From Panacagrimonas perspica (lineage in GTDB: Bacteria > Pseudomonadota > Gammaproteobacteria > Nevskiales > Nevskiaceae): a stretch of DNA of 64,000 nucleotides. Below, one piece after another: positions 34,035 through 41,836 of the stretch. The position numbers and the translations under genes were made by a program. The stretch is from contig NZ_SOBT01000011.1 of assembly GCF_004364935.1 (NCBI RefSeq), forward strand, positions 401,598 to 465,597, in the 5' to 3' direction. Positions within the stretch are counted from its first letter, which is position 1; each line of letters begins with the position of its first letter. The notes beneath the pieces were generated by a model. The model ran no database searches. It was given only the letters and a program-made list of their open reading frames with translations, and had not been told where the DNA came from.

Positions 34035-35018
34035 CTAGTCCAGCGGACTGATCACGCCCTGCACTCCTTTGCCTAAGACATGCGTGTAGATCATCGTGGT
34101 GGCGACATCGTTATGGCCTAAGAGCTCCTGGATCGTTCTAATGTCTTGCCCGCGCTCGAGCAAATGGGTCGCGAAAGAATGGCGGAACGTGTGGCAGCTC
34201 GTGTGTTTGGTGATCCCTGCCGTCCGGATGGCGCCTTTTACCGCTCGCTGGAGTGTGTCCGGAAAGACATGGTGTCGTTTCGTTCTGCCGGAGTAGGGAT
34301 CGACCGATCGCTTCGCCGACGGAAAGACGTACTGCCAACCCCAGTCGAACCCAGCCTTCGGATACTTCCTGGCCAGTGCGTAGGGTAGCGACGCTTCTCC
34401 GAAGCCCTGGCCCAAGTCGAGTTGGTGAAGCTCGCGGGCCTTGTCGAGGTGGATCTGCAGCGATGGCACTAACGCCTTGGGCAGGATCGTCACGCGATCC
34501 TTTGCACCCTTCCCATCACGTACCGTGATCTGCAACCTGGTCAGGTCAATGTCCTTCACCCGAAGGGTGATGCACTCGGTCAACCGAAGTCCCGCGCCGT
34601 AGAGAAGGCTCGCCATGAGCCACCGCGTGCCCGATAGAGCCGCCAGGACGTGCCTGCACTCTTCCTGGCTGAAAACCTGAGGCAGCCGCTGCGGCTTCTT
34701 TGCGCGCTGGAATGTGTCGACCCAATCGACCGGTTGTCGAAGGATCCATTTGTACAGGAAGAGGATCGAAGCCAACGCTTGGTTCTGGGTGGAGGCCGAG
34801 CAGTGACGATCCCGAGCAAGGTGGGTCAGAAACTGTGTGATCTCTGGCTCGCCCATCTCCTTCGGGTGCCTCTTGCCGTGGAAGATGATGTAACGCCGAT
34901 TCCAGTGCTGGTAGGTTTTCTCTGTCCTCAACGACAGGTTTCGGCGCCGCATTTCGTCGCGGAGCCGGTCCAGAAGCTTTGGCTGGAGAAGGGGAGTAGG
35001 ATTTTCGTCGGGGCTCAT
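34035..35018 (-). CDS. intI: Integron integrase IntI
   Basis: A 327-residue tyrosine recombinase with catalytic R145 (GAGLRLTE), H276, R279 (HTFRHSF), H302 and Y311 (TTMIYTHV). The segment from about 200 to 235 ([20 protein letters not shown]) is the extra IntI-specific region that distinguishes integron integrases from XerC/D. It recombines attI with attC to capture and shuffle cassettes. It is divergent from the cassette array, with attI between, the standard integron layout. It appears full length with no frameshift, so it may be active. No obvious LexA box is seen upstream. Confidence 0.95.
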   Translation of the reverse strand: MSPDENPTPLLQPKLLDRLRDEMRRRNLSLRTEKTYQHWNRRYIIFHGKRHPKEMGEPEITQFLTHLARDRHCSASTQNQALASILFLYKWILRQPVDWVDTFQRAKKPQRLPQVFSQEECRHVLAALSGTRWLMASLLYGAGLRLTECITLRVKDIDLTRLQITVRDGKGAKDRVTILPKALVPSLQIHLDKARELHQLDLGQGFGEASLPYALARKYPKAGFDWGWQYVFPSAKRSVDPYSGRTKRHHVFPDTLQRAVKGAIRTAGITKHTSCHTFRHSFATHLLERGQDIRTIQELLGHNDVATTMIYTHVLGKGVQGVISPLD

Positions 35019-35154
35019 CGATTCAGCTGTCTAATCCGGCGGAAGTGCCGAGATCATTTAGCTGAATCAGAGCGTTACATCACAGTCGACCAGATTGAAT
35101 TGCGAAAATGCGGCAAAACAAAGCAGCAATTGATCCGTCCAATTGGCGTTGGGC
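35019..35154. other. attI site and intI promoter region
   Basis: The 136 bases between the intI start and the first cassette. The array junction is the GTTGGGC core at 35148-35154, with crossover after G35148. A 9-bp inverted repeat, GATTCAGCT (35020-35028) and AGCTGAATC (35060-35068), flanks the intI leader. The cassette promoter Pc should lie here or within intI; I cannot place its hexamers with confidence. Confidence 0.8.
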
Positions 35155-35171
35155 ACTAAGAGAGTAAGCGC

Positions 35172-35654
35172 ATGACTCCACGAGATGAAACAAACGGCCT
35201 CCTCAATGAGGCCATTGAGATGGCACTCAAGCTCACGGCAGAGCATGGAAGCAACTTCCCGTTCTGTATGGCAGTCACGGTAAAAGGCGAGCGCCTGAAT
35301 ATTGCCGCGGATGACACAGCGGTATCAGGGTACGACGCACTACTCGCTCTCGTACAACAACAAGTGAGGTCCGCTATCGCGGACAAGCAGCTACGCGCAG
35401 TAGCTGTCGCTCGCCACGTCACACTCCGCGCGGGGCCAGTGAAAGCGGGCACGGAAGCTATCCAGATCACGCTAGATCACCTCCAAGACTCAGCGAGCAC
35501 ATGCTATCTGCCGTATTCGGTATCCGACGGTCAGATAGAACCTGGAGAGTTGTTCGCAACGGACCCAGTGGATACCTACTTCTCAAAGGAGGCGCCAACT
35601 ATGCAAGCCGCCAAGCCCTCAGGCGGGTTTCTCAAAAAGCTTTTCAAGAGATAG
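35172..35654 (+). CDS. Cassette 1 protein, unknown (160 aa)
   Basis: The first cassette, nearest attI and so the most likely to be expressed from Pc. The sequence (residues 1-20 MTPRDETNGLLNEAIEMALK; later GYDALLALVQQQVRSAIADK) looks like an alpha/beta cytosolic protein with a short basic tail GGFLKKLFKR. No signal peptide or membrane helix is seen and no family is recognised. The ATG lies 23 bases inside the cassette, a usual distance. Confidence 0.8.
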   Translation: MTPRDETNGLLNEAIEMALKLTAEHGSNFPFCMAVTVKGERLNIAADDTAVSGYDALLALVQQQVRSAIADKQLRAVAVARHVTLRAGPVKAGTEAIQITLDHLQDSASTCYLPYSVSDGQIEPGELFATDPVDTYFSKEAPTMQAAKPSGGFLKKLFKR

Positions 35655-35665
35655 CCGTTCGGCAT

Positions 35666-35764
35666 GCCCAACAAGTCGCTGCAGCCGACGTCCACGCCCC
35701 AGGGCATTCGGCCAATCGGATGGGCCGGTATGGGCGTGGCCGCGGCTGAGCTTGGGCGTTGGGC
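35666..35764 (+). repeat. attC1 (99 bp)
   Basis: R'' core GCCCAAC at 35666-35672 and R' core GTTGGGC at 35758-35764, with arms GCAGCCGACGTCCACGCCC and GGGCGTGGCCGCGGCTG that fold together. Confidence 0.9.
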
Positions 35765-35785
35765 GTCAGGGAAAGAGATCTTGTA

Positions 35786-36349
35786 ATGGACAGTGGAATG
35801 GAATCGCTGAAGGCCATGATCGGCACGCCCTACAAGGCGAGTGAATCCATCGCGACGACATCGGACCGGTGGAAGCAGTCAGAGACGCGGCTCGGAGTTG
35901 AGTTTCCACCAGACTACAAAAATCTTGTGGAAATCTATGGAACACACGCGTGGGCTGGCTTCCTTCACACACTCATTCCGGGTCACGTCAGGCGTAGTCT
36001 TGAGCTGGAAACACGAGGACTACGCATCCTTGGAGCTCTTTTGGAGGCAGCTCGTGAGTATCCGGGAAGCATCGAATACCCGATCTATCCCGAGAGGTGC
36101 GGGCTTTATCCATGGGGTGTAACGGATAACGGCGACATTCTTTGCTGGCTCACTCAAGGCTATCCCAATTGGTGGCCGACGGTGGTCATCAATACTCGAG
36201 GAGGATCCATTGAGAAGCATGCGATGACTGCCTCCGCCTTAATCGCGAGCTTTCTTGACGGCACGCTGCAATCGCCTCTACTGCTGGGCCCGTTCGATGG
36301 AAAGCGTCCTCAAAACTCCGATCCGGGGTGGGAGGATGGGTGCTACTGA
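35786..36349 (+). CDS. Cassette 2: SMI1/KNR4 (SUKH) family protein, 187 aa
   Basis: The SUKH fold is indicated by RLGVEFPPDYKNLVEIYGTH near residue 40, ending the first helical part, then a Trp-rich core with YPWGVTDNGDILCW and YPNWWPTVVINTRG. In bacteria SUKH proteins are commonly immunity proteins against polymorphic toxins. No toxin is linked here, so this is an orphan immunity-type gene captured as a cassette. I use the ATG at 35786; an upstream frame from the cassette boundary lacks a ribosome site. The function is inferred from the family. Confidence 0.8.
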   Translation: MDSGMESLKAMIGTPYKASESIATTSDRWKQSETRLGVEFPPDYKNLVEIYGTHAWAGFLHTLIPGHVRRSLELETRGLRILGALLEAAREYPGSIEYPIYPERCGLYPWGVTDNGDILCWLTQGYPNWWPTVVINTRGGSIEKHAMTASALIASFLDGTLQSPLLLGPFDGKRPQNSDPGWEDGCY

Positions 36350-36350
36350 C

Positions 36351-36455
36351 GCCCAACCAGCTGATGCAGCCGAGGTCTCTGCCGCCGGCGATCACTGTGT
36401 CCATCTGCTTGGTTAGCGCAGGCGGCAGAGCCCCGGCTGATCGCAGGCGTTGGGC
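36351..36455 (+). repeat. attC2 (105 bp)
   Basis: GCCCAAC at 36351 and GTTGGGC at 36449, with stem arms GGTCTCTGCCGCC and GGCGGCAGAGCCC. It starts one base after the cassette 2 stop. Confidence 0.92.
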
Positions 36456-36464
36456 ACCACAAGC

Positions 36465-36896
36465 ATGGCGTTAACGATTCCCCAACTGATAGTGCGCAGG
36501 TGCAAAGAACGCGCCATCTGCGAGGTATTTGATGAAGCGCCTTGGTCGGAGCGCTCCGCTGCGTTGACGCACGTCGGAATCTCCCACCCCGACGCATGTA
36601 CCGCCCACGAGATTTCGCGCCATGCCGCGCAACAGGCACTGGCAGCGTCTCTGTCTATTGACCTTTGCTACCGCACCAGGCGGCTAGGCCCTACGGCGTC
36701 GGCAGAGTTCGCGGACGCATTTCTCGGGCTGTTCCCTTCTTCGTCCCGCTTCTACAGCAATAGCGCCACACCTTTCCGCTCCGCTGAGCCTGCGTGGGGG
36801 TTCTGCAGTGCTACGGAGAGCACGGTGGACACCGGCGTTATCGTACGGCAGGGTCGGACTCTTGCCGGTGTTCTATGGCTTGCAGATACCGATTAG
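36465..36896 (+). CDS. Cassette 3 protein, unknown (143 aa)
   Basis: Starts MALTIPQLIVRRCKERAICE and ends RQGRTLAGVLWLADTD. The middle is rich in Ala, Ser and Phe (FADAFLGLFPSSSRFYSNSA). No family is recognised and no membrane helix is obvious. The ATG is 15 bases inside the cassette with no strong ribosome site, as for many cassette genes. Confidence 0.75.
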   Translation: MALTIPQLIVRRCKERAICEVFDEAPWSERSAALTHVGISHPDACTAHEISRHAAQQALAASLSIDLCYRTRRLGPTASAEFADAFLGLFPSSSRFYSNSATPFRSAEPAWGFCSATESTVDTGVIVRQGRTLAGVLWLADTD

Positions 36897-36913
36897 GAGT
36901 TCGTGTGGGTGTT

Positions 36914-37014
36914 GCCCAACAAGCTGTTCAAGCCGACGCTCTTGCCCTGCGTGGATTGCTCAGATCTGCAAGTGCAGGTCTGGGCAAGAGCGCGGCTTAA
37001 CGCAGGCGTTGGAC
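36914..37014 (+). repeat. attC3 (101 bp)
   Basis: GCCCAAC at 36914 and GTTGGAC at 37008, with arms GACGCTCTTGCCC and GGGCAAGAGCGC. The different 3' hexamer belongs to cassette 4, whose own R'' is GTCCAAC. Confidence 0.9.
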
Positions 37015-37121
37015 CGCTAAGTTGGCGTGCGGCTCCAGATCATGGGCATAGGGCGACGTCCCCCCGATTTTGAGTAGCGATTCGGTTTGGAGTCCAATCC
37101 TACCCATCGAGGAGATTGGAC

Positions 37122-37385
37122 GTGAAGAAGCGATTCAGCGAAGAGCAGATCATTGGGTTCTTGAAGCAGGCTGACGCCGGTATGGCGGTCAAGGATTTGT
37201 GCCGCAAGCACGGATTCTCGGAGGCCAGCTACTACCTCTGGCGCAGTAAGTTCGGGGGCATGGACGTGTCGGATGCCAAGCGGCTCAAGGCCCTGGAGTC
37301 GGAGAACGCCCGGCTGAAGAAGCTGCTGGCGGAGTCGATGCTCGAGAACGAGATCACCCGCGAGGTGCTCCGAAAAAAGTTCTGA
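37122..37385 (+). CDS. IS407-group transposase OrfA
   Basis: An 87-residue HTH protein (KKRFSEEQIIGFLKQADAGM, CRKHGFSEASYYLWRSKFGG) with a leucine-zipper tail. The GTG at 37122 is the likely start. The A6G slippery run at 37373-37379 (A AAA AAG) near its end allows a -1 shift into OrfB, giving the OrfAB transposase. Confidence 0.9.
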   Translation: MKKRFSEEQIIGFLKQADAGMAVKDLCRKHGFSEASYYLWRSKFGGMDVSDAKRLKALESENARLKKLLAESMLENEITREVLRKKF

Positions 37386-37408
37386 CCGCACCGGCCAAGC
37401 GCGAGACG

Positions 37409-38242
37409 GTGCGGGCAATGCAGGCGCTGGGATCGACGGAGCGACGCGCGCTGGCGGTGGTCGGCATGAGCGCCAGTTCATTGCGCTACGAGCCCGCGGC
37501 GGACCGTAATGCGGTGCTGCGCGAGAAGATCGTGAAGCTCGCACAACGGCATCGTCGCTACGGAGCCGAGATGATCTACCTGAAGCTGAGGCAGGCGGGC
37601 GAGCTCGTGAATCACAAACGCGTGGAGCGTCTCTACGCGCTGGAGAAGCTGCAGGTGCGACGTCGCCGCAGGAAGAAGATCCCGGTGAGCGAGCGGCAGC
37701 CGCTAGTGCGTCCCGGCGCCGCCAACGAGGTCTGGTCGATGGACTTCGTCTTCGACCGCGTCGCATCGGGACGGGCCATCAAGATGCTGGTGATCGTGGA
37801 CGACGCGACGCACGAAGCCGTGGCCGTCATCCCCGAGCACGCCGTCGGTGGCGAGCACCTGGTTCGTATCCTCGATCAGGTCTGCTCGCTACGAGGCCGG
37901 CCAGCGGTGATTCGATCGGACAATGGGGCGGAGTTCACAGGAAAAGCCATGCTCACCTGGGCTCACCGAAACAATGTCGCACTGCGCCTCATCGAGCCTG
38001 GCAAACCCAACCAGAACGCCTATGTCGAATCTTTCAACGGTCGGCTCCGCGATGAATGCCTCAACGAGCACTGGTTCACCAGCCTGCTGCACGCCAAGGC
38101 CGTCATCGCGATCTGGACGCGCGAATACAACGAGGAAAGACCGAAGCCAGGACTCGGCGGGCTGACGCCCGTTGCCTACGCAAAGCAACTAGCCGCCAAG
38201 GCGGCTACATTTGCCCCGGACTCCAATGCCGCGCGCTACTGA
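37409..38242 (+). CDS. IS407-group transposase OrfB (DDE integrase)
   Basis: A 277-residue rve-type integrase in the -1 frame relative to OrfA. Its DDE residues lie in VWSMDFVFD, IRSDNGAEF and YVESFNGRLRDE. It is probably made as an OrfAB fusion by frameshifting at the A6G run. The frame is intact, so the IS may be active. Confidence 0.93.
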   Translation: MRAMQALGSTERRALAVVGMSASSLRYEPAADRNAVLREKIVKLAQRHRRYGAEMIYLKLRQAGELVNHKRVERLYALEKLQVRRRRRKKIPVSERQPLVRPGAANEVWSMDFVFDRVASGRAIKMLVIVDDATHEAVAVIPEHAVGGEHLVRILDQVCSLRGRPAVIRSDNGAEFTGKAMLTWAHRNNVALRLIEPGKPNQNAYVESFNGRLRDECLNEHWFTSLLHAKAVIAIWTREYNEERPKPGLGGLTPVAYAKQLAAKAATFAPDSNAARY

Positions 38243-38280
38243 AACCGGGGGGACGTCGAGGGAACGGCGATCGCCTCAAG

Positions 38281-38874
38281 ATGTTCACCGTCAGCGAACT
38301 CGAACGATTGGCCTCATGGGGTTCCCTTGAGTCAGGTTTCGATCTCCTCGACACCATTCCCCGATCTGAGAGCCAGTGGCGCAAGCGCATTGAGCATCCG
38401 CTTATGACACGGCTAAAACGCCAATGCTCTGCTTCAGTGGTCGTGTCGGCGCACGGGCAGGACGGGCATTCCACGTACTTTCACTTCTTCTTTCATCCGG
38501 ACGGAGCGTTGAAGCGTCGACCCGCTCCTCGCGGGGAGGAACTGGAGCAGGCTGAGGTATCGGTCGTGTATCTCAGTCTCTTGACGCCGGTTGCGGTCTT
38601 TGGCCGTGGAACGTACTCCGTACATCGGAGCCCCAAAGGGCACGGCTGGAGCCATCCCTCAATAGATCTGGATACCGCGCTCGATCCGGCAATGAGCCGC
38701 CTATCAGATTTGGAGAAGTGCGTTCTCGATGCGGTGGCAGATCACGGTTACAGGTTCCCACCGCTTGCGGAGCTGGAAGCCATGCTCCCGGCCCACATAA
38801 GGCCGCAGGAGTACTGTCTCGGACGGCAGCCTTGGGACAAAATCTTCCATGTTCTCTTCGCCAACACAGACTAG
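38281..38874 (+). CDS. Cassette 4 protein, unknown (197 aa)
   Basis: Starts MFTVSELERLASWGSLESGF. It contains an aromatic and His segment (GQDGHSTYFHFFFHPDGALK) and ends DKIFHVLFANTD. No family is recognised. The IS407-type element inserted 19 bases ahead of its start codon separates it from upstream cassette transcription, so expression may depend on an outward IS promoter. Confidence 0.75.
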   Translation: MFTVSELERLASWGSLESGFDLLDTIPRSESQWRKRIEHPLMTRLKRQCSASVVVSAHGQDGHSTYFHFFFHPDGALKRRPAPRGEELEQAEVSVVYLSLLTPVAVFGRGTYSVHRSPKGHGWSHPSIDLDTALDPAMSRLSDLEKCVLDAVADHGYRFPPLAELEAMLPAHIRPQEYCLGRQPWDKIFHVLFANTD

Positions 38875-38888
38875 ATGCCGCCGACGCG

Positions 38889-38993
38889 GTCCAACAAGCT
38901 GTTGCAGCCGAGGTCTCTGCCGCCCGTGACCTTTAATTCTCAATGGCTGGTCTGTGCGGGCGGCAGAGCCCCGGCTGAACGCTGGCGTTGGGC
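38889..38993 (+). repeat. attC4 (105 bp)
   Basis: R'' GTCCAAC at 38889 pairs with the TTGGAC that opens cassette 4, and R' GTTGGGC lies at 38987. The arms match attC2 and attC5 (GAGGTCTCTGCCGCC and GGCGGCAGAGCCCCGGC). Confidence 0.92.
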
Positions 38994-38996
38994 ATC

Positions 38997-39344
38997 ATGG
39001 AGAGCATTCGAGTGAGCTATTACACCTTTGCGAACTTGCAGTATCCGGACGGCGGGGCGATCGATCCTTCTGAGTTCAGTGAAGGGCTTGTGATCTTGCT
39101 TAACGAGCACGGACTTCACCGTGACGTCGGAAAAGGGCTTATAGATCTCTTCACCCAGGGAGAGGCCTTCTTCACGTTCTACGGTGGCTGCGCTGCGCTC
39201 GAGACGTTTCTGCTGTGGGTGTCGAAGCAGCGCCCTGAGGTGCCGTTCGGAGTTCAAGGTCGTGGAGAAGACCTTAGAGACGTTTGGGTTCGAGAGTTCC
39301 TCGGAGGCAGCGTCACCTACGAGCAGGGCCCATTCACCGAATGA
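38997..39344 (+). CDS. Cassette 5 protein, unknown (115 aa)
   Basis: Begins MESIRVSYYTFANLQYPDGG and contains GLVILLNEHGLHRDVGKGLI followed by an aromatic block (GEAFFTFYGGCAALETFLLW). It is compact, acidic and cytosolic in look; size and character recall small immunity proteins, but I cannot name a family. The ATG is 9 bases inside the cassette. Confidence 0.75.
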   Translation: MESIRVSYYTFANLQYPDGGAIDPSEFSEGLVILLNEHGLHRDVGKGLIDLFTQGEAFFTFYGGCAALETFLLWVSKQRPEVPFGVQGRGEDLRDVWVREFLGGSVTYEQGPFTE

Positions 39345-39362
39345 GCCACTTGGAGAGGTGAT

Positions 39363-39467
39363 GCCCAACCAGCTGATGCAGCCGAGATCTCTGCCGCCGA
39401 TGAGCTATCGGTCAGCCTTACCGGCCAGTGTGGGCGGCAGAGCCCCGGCTGATCGCAGGCGTTGGGC
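39363..39467 (+). repeat. attC5 (105 bp)
   Basis: GCCCAAC at 39363 and GTTGGGC at 39461. Nearly identical to attC2 in both arms (GAGATCTCTGCCGCC and GGCGGCAGAGCCCCGGC). Confidence 0.92.
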
Positions 39468-39481
39468 AACAAGGAGCGCGC

Positions 39482-39799
39482 ATGGAAGCTCGTGAGTTTG
39501 TTTCTCGCTGGCGCAAGCACAAGGATCGCCTGCTGACCTCGTTCACCGATCCAGACAGCACGTTGCGGGTTGCTGAGCGCATCCGCGCTTTGAACTTAAC
39601 TGACGAGCAGCGGGATGAACTCTGCGTCGTAATAGATGGCGTTCTCGTTGACACGTTTTATTCGCTGCTGCTTGGCCTTGACGGCTCTGGGCAGATTGGC
39701 GGCACACAAGAGATGTACGAAATCCGCGGGGAAGACGGAGAGCTGATATCTAGCTGTGGACAAATTGAGGCGGTCGCAGGTGAATTCTTCCCTGCCTAG
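39482..39799 (+). CDS. Cassette 6 protein, unknown (105 aa)
   Basis: Starts MEAREFVSRWRKHKDRLLTS behind an AAGGAG ribosome site. It contains NLTDEQRDELCVVIDGVLVD and DTFYSLLLGLDGSGQIGGTQ, ending in CGQIEAVAGEFFPA. The LGLDGSGQIGG stretch is distinctive, but I do not recognise a named family. Short acidic cytosolic protein. Confidence 0.78.
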   Translation: MEAREFVSRWRKHKDRLLTSFTDPDSTLRVAERIRALNLTDEQRDELCVVIDGVLVDTFYSLLLGLDGSGQIGGTQEMYEIRGEDGELISSCGQIEAVAGEFFPA

Positions 39800-39817
39800 A
39801 AGCTTCGGCGACTTTTG

Positions 39818-39916
39818 GCCCAACAAGCCGTTGCAGCCGACGTCCATGCGCCACGCCTTCAGCTATGCAGACAGGGCAGGTTGCGGCATGGCCGCGGTTG
39901 AACGACAGCGTTAGCC
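39818..39916 (+). repeat. attC6 (99 bp)
   Basis: R'' GCCCAAC at 39818 and R' GTTAGCC at 39910, with arms GCAGCCGACGTCCATGCGCC and GGCATGGCCGCGGTTG. It is of the same 99-bp type as attC1. Confidence 0.88.
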
Positions 39917-39931
39917 CTCATCGACTGAGTC

Positions 39932-40630
39932 ATGGCCAACGAACTAGAAACGAAGAACACGGATTATGTAGCGTCGGCAGCGAGAGCGATTCTGGATGGT
40001 GTTCCGTTCGTTGGCTCCTTGCTCGCCGAGCTTGCCGGAAGTCTTATCCCCAACCAACGCATTGATAGGGTGGCTAAGTTCGCAGTGCTTCTTGAGGCTC
40101 GCCTCTCAACGCTAGAAAAGGAAGCCTTATCGCGGCAAGCCCGTGATCCGGCCGGAGCAGATCTTCTTGAGGAAGCGCTCAGGCAGGCAGCTTCGTCCCT
40201 ATCCGATGACAGGCGAGAGAGGATCGCGTCGCTGATTGCCAACGGGCTTAGCGAAGGCGAAGTCAGCTATCTCGAATCAAAGCACCTTCTCAAAATTCTC
40301 GGCGAACTGAGCGATGCAGAGCTCATATGGCTCCGATCGCACCTGCATGATGAGATTGACGGAGACTCAGAGTTCAGAGAGAAGCACTCTAGTGTCTTGA
40401 ACCTTCCGGCTGCTCATTTGGGCTCGTCTCAACCGGACCTGGACAAAAACACCGTGGGAGAGAGCTACCGTCAGCATCTGGTAAGGACTGGGCTCCTGGA
40501 GAACAGATACCGGACCGACCCAAAGACCAAGGAACTCAAAGTCGACAGCCATGGACGCCTTCAAGTTCAGAGGCGCACCATTACTTCGCTCGGCCGACTT
40601 CTGCTAAGAGTCATCGATGGCGGGCAATGA
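39932..40630 (+). CDS. Cassette 7 protein, unknown, with a hydrophobic Gly-rich N-terminal segment (232 aa)
   Basis: After a short polar start, residues about 20-40 read AILDGVPFVGSLLAELAGSL, ending in IPNQRIDRVAKF. Short hydrophobic Gly-rich segments of this style occur in several bacterial defence and stress proteins of unknown mechanism. A helical acidic region and a C-terminal half with KILGELSDAELIWLRSHLHD and LGRLLLRVIDGGQ follow. I cannot assign a family. Membrane contact is possible but the segment is short. Confidence 0.75.
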   Translation: MANELETKNTDYVASAARAILDGVPFVGSLLAELAGSLIPNQRIDRVAKFAVLLEARLSTLEKEALSRQARDPAGADLLEEALRQAASSLSDDRRERIASLIANGLSEGEVSYLESKHLLKILGELSDAELIWLRSHLHDEIDGDSEFREKHSSVLNLPAAHLGSSQPDLDKNTVGESYRQHLVRTGLLENRYRTDPKTKELKVDSHGRLQVQRRTITSLGRLLLRVIDGGQ

Positions 40631-40631
40631 G

Positions 40632-40709
40632 GGCTAACAACACGTTGCAGCCGACGTCGTCGCCTCCGCTTCGCTTCGACGACGCCGCGGCTGAACGTGC
40701 GCGTTAGCG
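40632..40709 (+). repeat. attC7 (78 bp)
   Basis: R'' GGCTAAC at 40632 matches the TTAGCC that opens cassette 7; R' GTTAGCG at 40703. A shorter type with loop CTCCGCTTCG, shared with attC8. Confidence 0.88.
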
Positions 40710-40730
40710 CGCGCATCAAGGGAGATTCAA

Positions 40731-41222
40731 GTGACATTCTTAAAGCGGCTGTTGGGAGCCATCGGCTTCATCTCGGCAGCACAAGCAGGCGAGAACATTC
40801 AACCAACCCCGGGTCAAGAGGCCGTGCTTCGCGAGGCAGAATCAATTACATCCGGCTTCATGGCGGAAGGAAAACAGTTTCCCGATTTTGGTGTGGGGCT
40901 CGGGACAGACGGCAAGACTGTGCTGGCCATTGCGTCGTCTGACTTTGCAGATCCATCTTCGGCGTATCAAGCAGTCATCAGTCAGCTCTCAGCCCAAGCG
41001 GCTGACTCAAAGATTGTCGCAGCCGCACTCGTCTCGCCGGTGTTTCCACCACCAGGATCAGGGCTGAACCAGGGCGCAATAATCTTCATCCTTGAAGACA
41101 GGAAAGCGCCGGGCGTTATGGTGCGAAAACGGATCGAGAAGGGGCCCACTGGTGCTTGGACCGAGGTCGAACGGCGTGTCGCAAAACTCCCACAGGACAA
41201 GCCGCTTGTGTTCAAGCGCTAA
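40731..41222 (+). CDS. Cassette 8 protein, unknown (163 aa)
   Basis: GTG start behind a GGAG ribosome site. The first residues, MTFLKRLLGAIGFISAAQAG, could be a weak signal or membrane anchor. The remainder includes FGVGLGTDGKTVLAIASSDF and a mixed alpha/beta pattern (KIVAAALVSPVFPPPGSG, AIIFILEDRKAPGV). No family is recognised. Its stop codon overlaps the attC8 core. Confidence 0.75.
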   Translation: MTFLKRLLGAIGFISAAQAGENIQPTPGQEAVLREAESITSGFMAEGKQFPDFGVGLGTDGKTVLAIASSDFADPSSAYQAVISQLSAQAADSKIVAAALVSPVFPPPGSGLNQGAIIFILEDRKAPGVMVRKRIEKGPTGAWTEVERRVAKLPQDKPLVFKR

Positions 41223-41294
41223 CCAGGCGCTGCACCCGACCCACTTGCCTCCGCTTCGCTACGGCAAGCGGTCGGGTGAGCTGTGGCGTTGGGC
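41217..41294 (+). repeat. attC8 (78 bp)
   Basis: R'' CGCTAAC at 41217 matches the TTAGCG that opens cassette 8; R' GTTGGGC at 41288. It has the same CTCCGCTTCG loop as attC7, and the cassette 8 stop codon lies within its R''. Confidence 0.88.
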
Positions 41295-41334
41295 ATTCAA
41301 GATCATCCATCTGACTAACCGCCGCGGAGCATAG

Positions 41335-41757
41335 ATGGCCGCCTCTCTGAAACTGGTGTTTCGCTCCCCTGTCGTCGGCTACGTACCTGATGAAAGGAGA
41401 GGGCTCGCAAGGCTCCTCTTCGACAAGCGATTTGAGCAGTACACGGCGAAGCTGGGAGTCCGCCCGCTCGTCGATTTCTACAGCACGGACCCCGCGGATC
41501 TGGATTGGCAGATCGATGACCCGATCGAGCGCGAGCGTCTAAAGGCGAAGCTTGGTCCTGCACAGTATTTCCCAGCCACAGACTGCTTACGCACCGTGCA
41601 CGCGCTGCTGCAGGCGTTAGCGGAGCCTAAGGCTCGCATTCCGCTCCCGCCCCTGGTATCAAAGGATGGACTGGCGCGAGAGCTGATTGGCGTCGCGGAG
41701 GGTCTGTTGGCAGCAGAAGATCAAGGAGTGAGCTTCTACCTCGACAATGAGATGTGA
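41335..41757 (+). CDS. Cassette 9 protein, unknown (140 aa)
   Basis: Starts MAASLKLVFRSPVVGYVPDE and contains YSTDPADLDWQIDDPIERER and AQYFPATDCLRTVHALLQAL. The final DQGVSFYLDNEM suits a compact cytosolic protein. No family is recognised. The ATG lies 46 bases inside the cassette, further than usual; its attC is split by an IS. Confidence 0.75.
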   Translation: MAASLKLVFRSPVVGYVPDERRGLARLLFDKRFEQYTAKLGVRPLVDFYSTDPADLDWQIDDPIERERLKAKLGPAQYFPATDCLRTVHALLQALAEPKARIPLPPLVSKDGLARELIGVAEGLLAAEDQGVSFYLDNEM

Positions 41758-41836
41758 TGCCCAACCAGCTGATGCAGCCGACGGGGACCTTCCCCCGAAA
41801 TAGTTAACACTCCGACCTAACCATGTCGGAGGTGAG

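Larger units (their letters stand above)
37054..38258 (+). mobile_element. IS3-family element, IS407 group (1205 bp), in cassette 4
   Basis: Terminal inverted repeats CGACGTCCCCCCGATTT and AAACCGGGGGGACGTCG (one mismatch), flanked by the 4-bp direct repeat AGGG at 37050-37053 and 38259-38262. A 4-bp duplication is typical of the IS407 group. Two overlapping transposase frames are present. It sits between the cassette 4 boundary and its gene. Confidence 0.93.

Noticed and set aside
35019..35148. LexA-type box before intI
   Set aside because: CTGT occurs once near 35026 but no ACAG partner lies at the right spacing.
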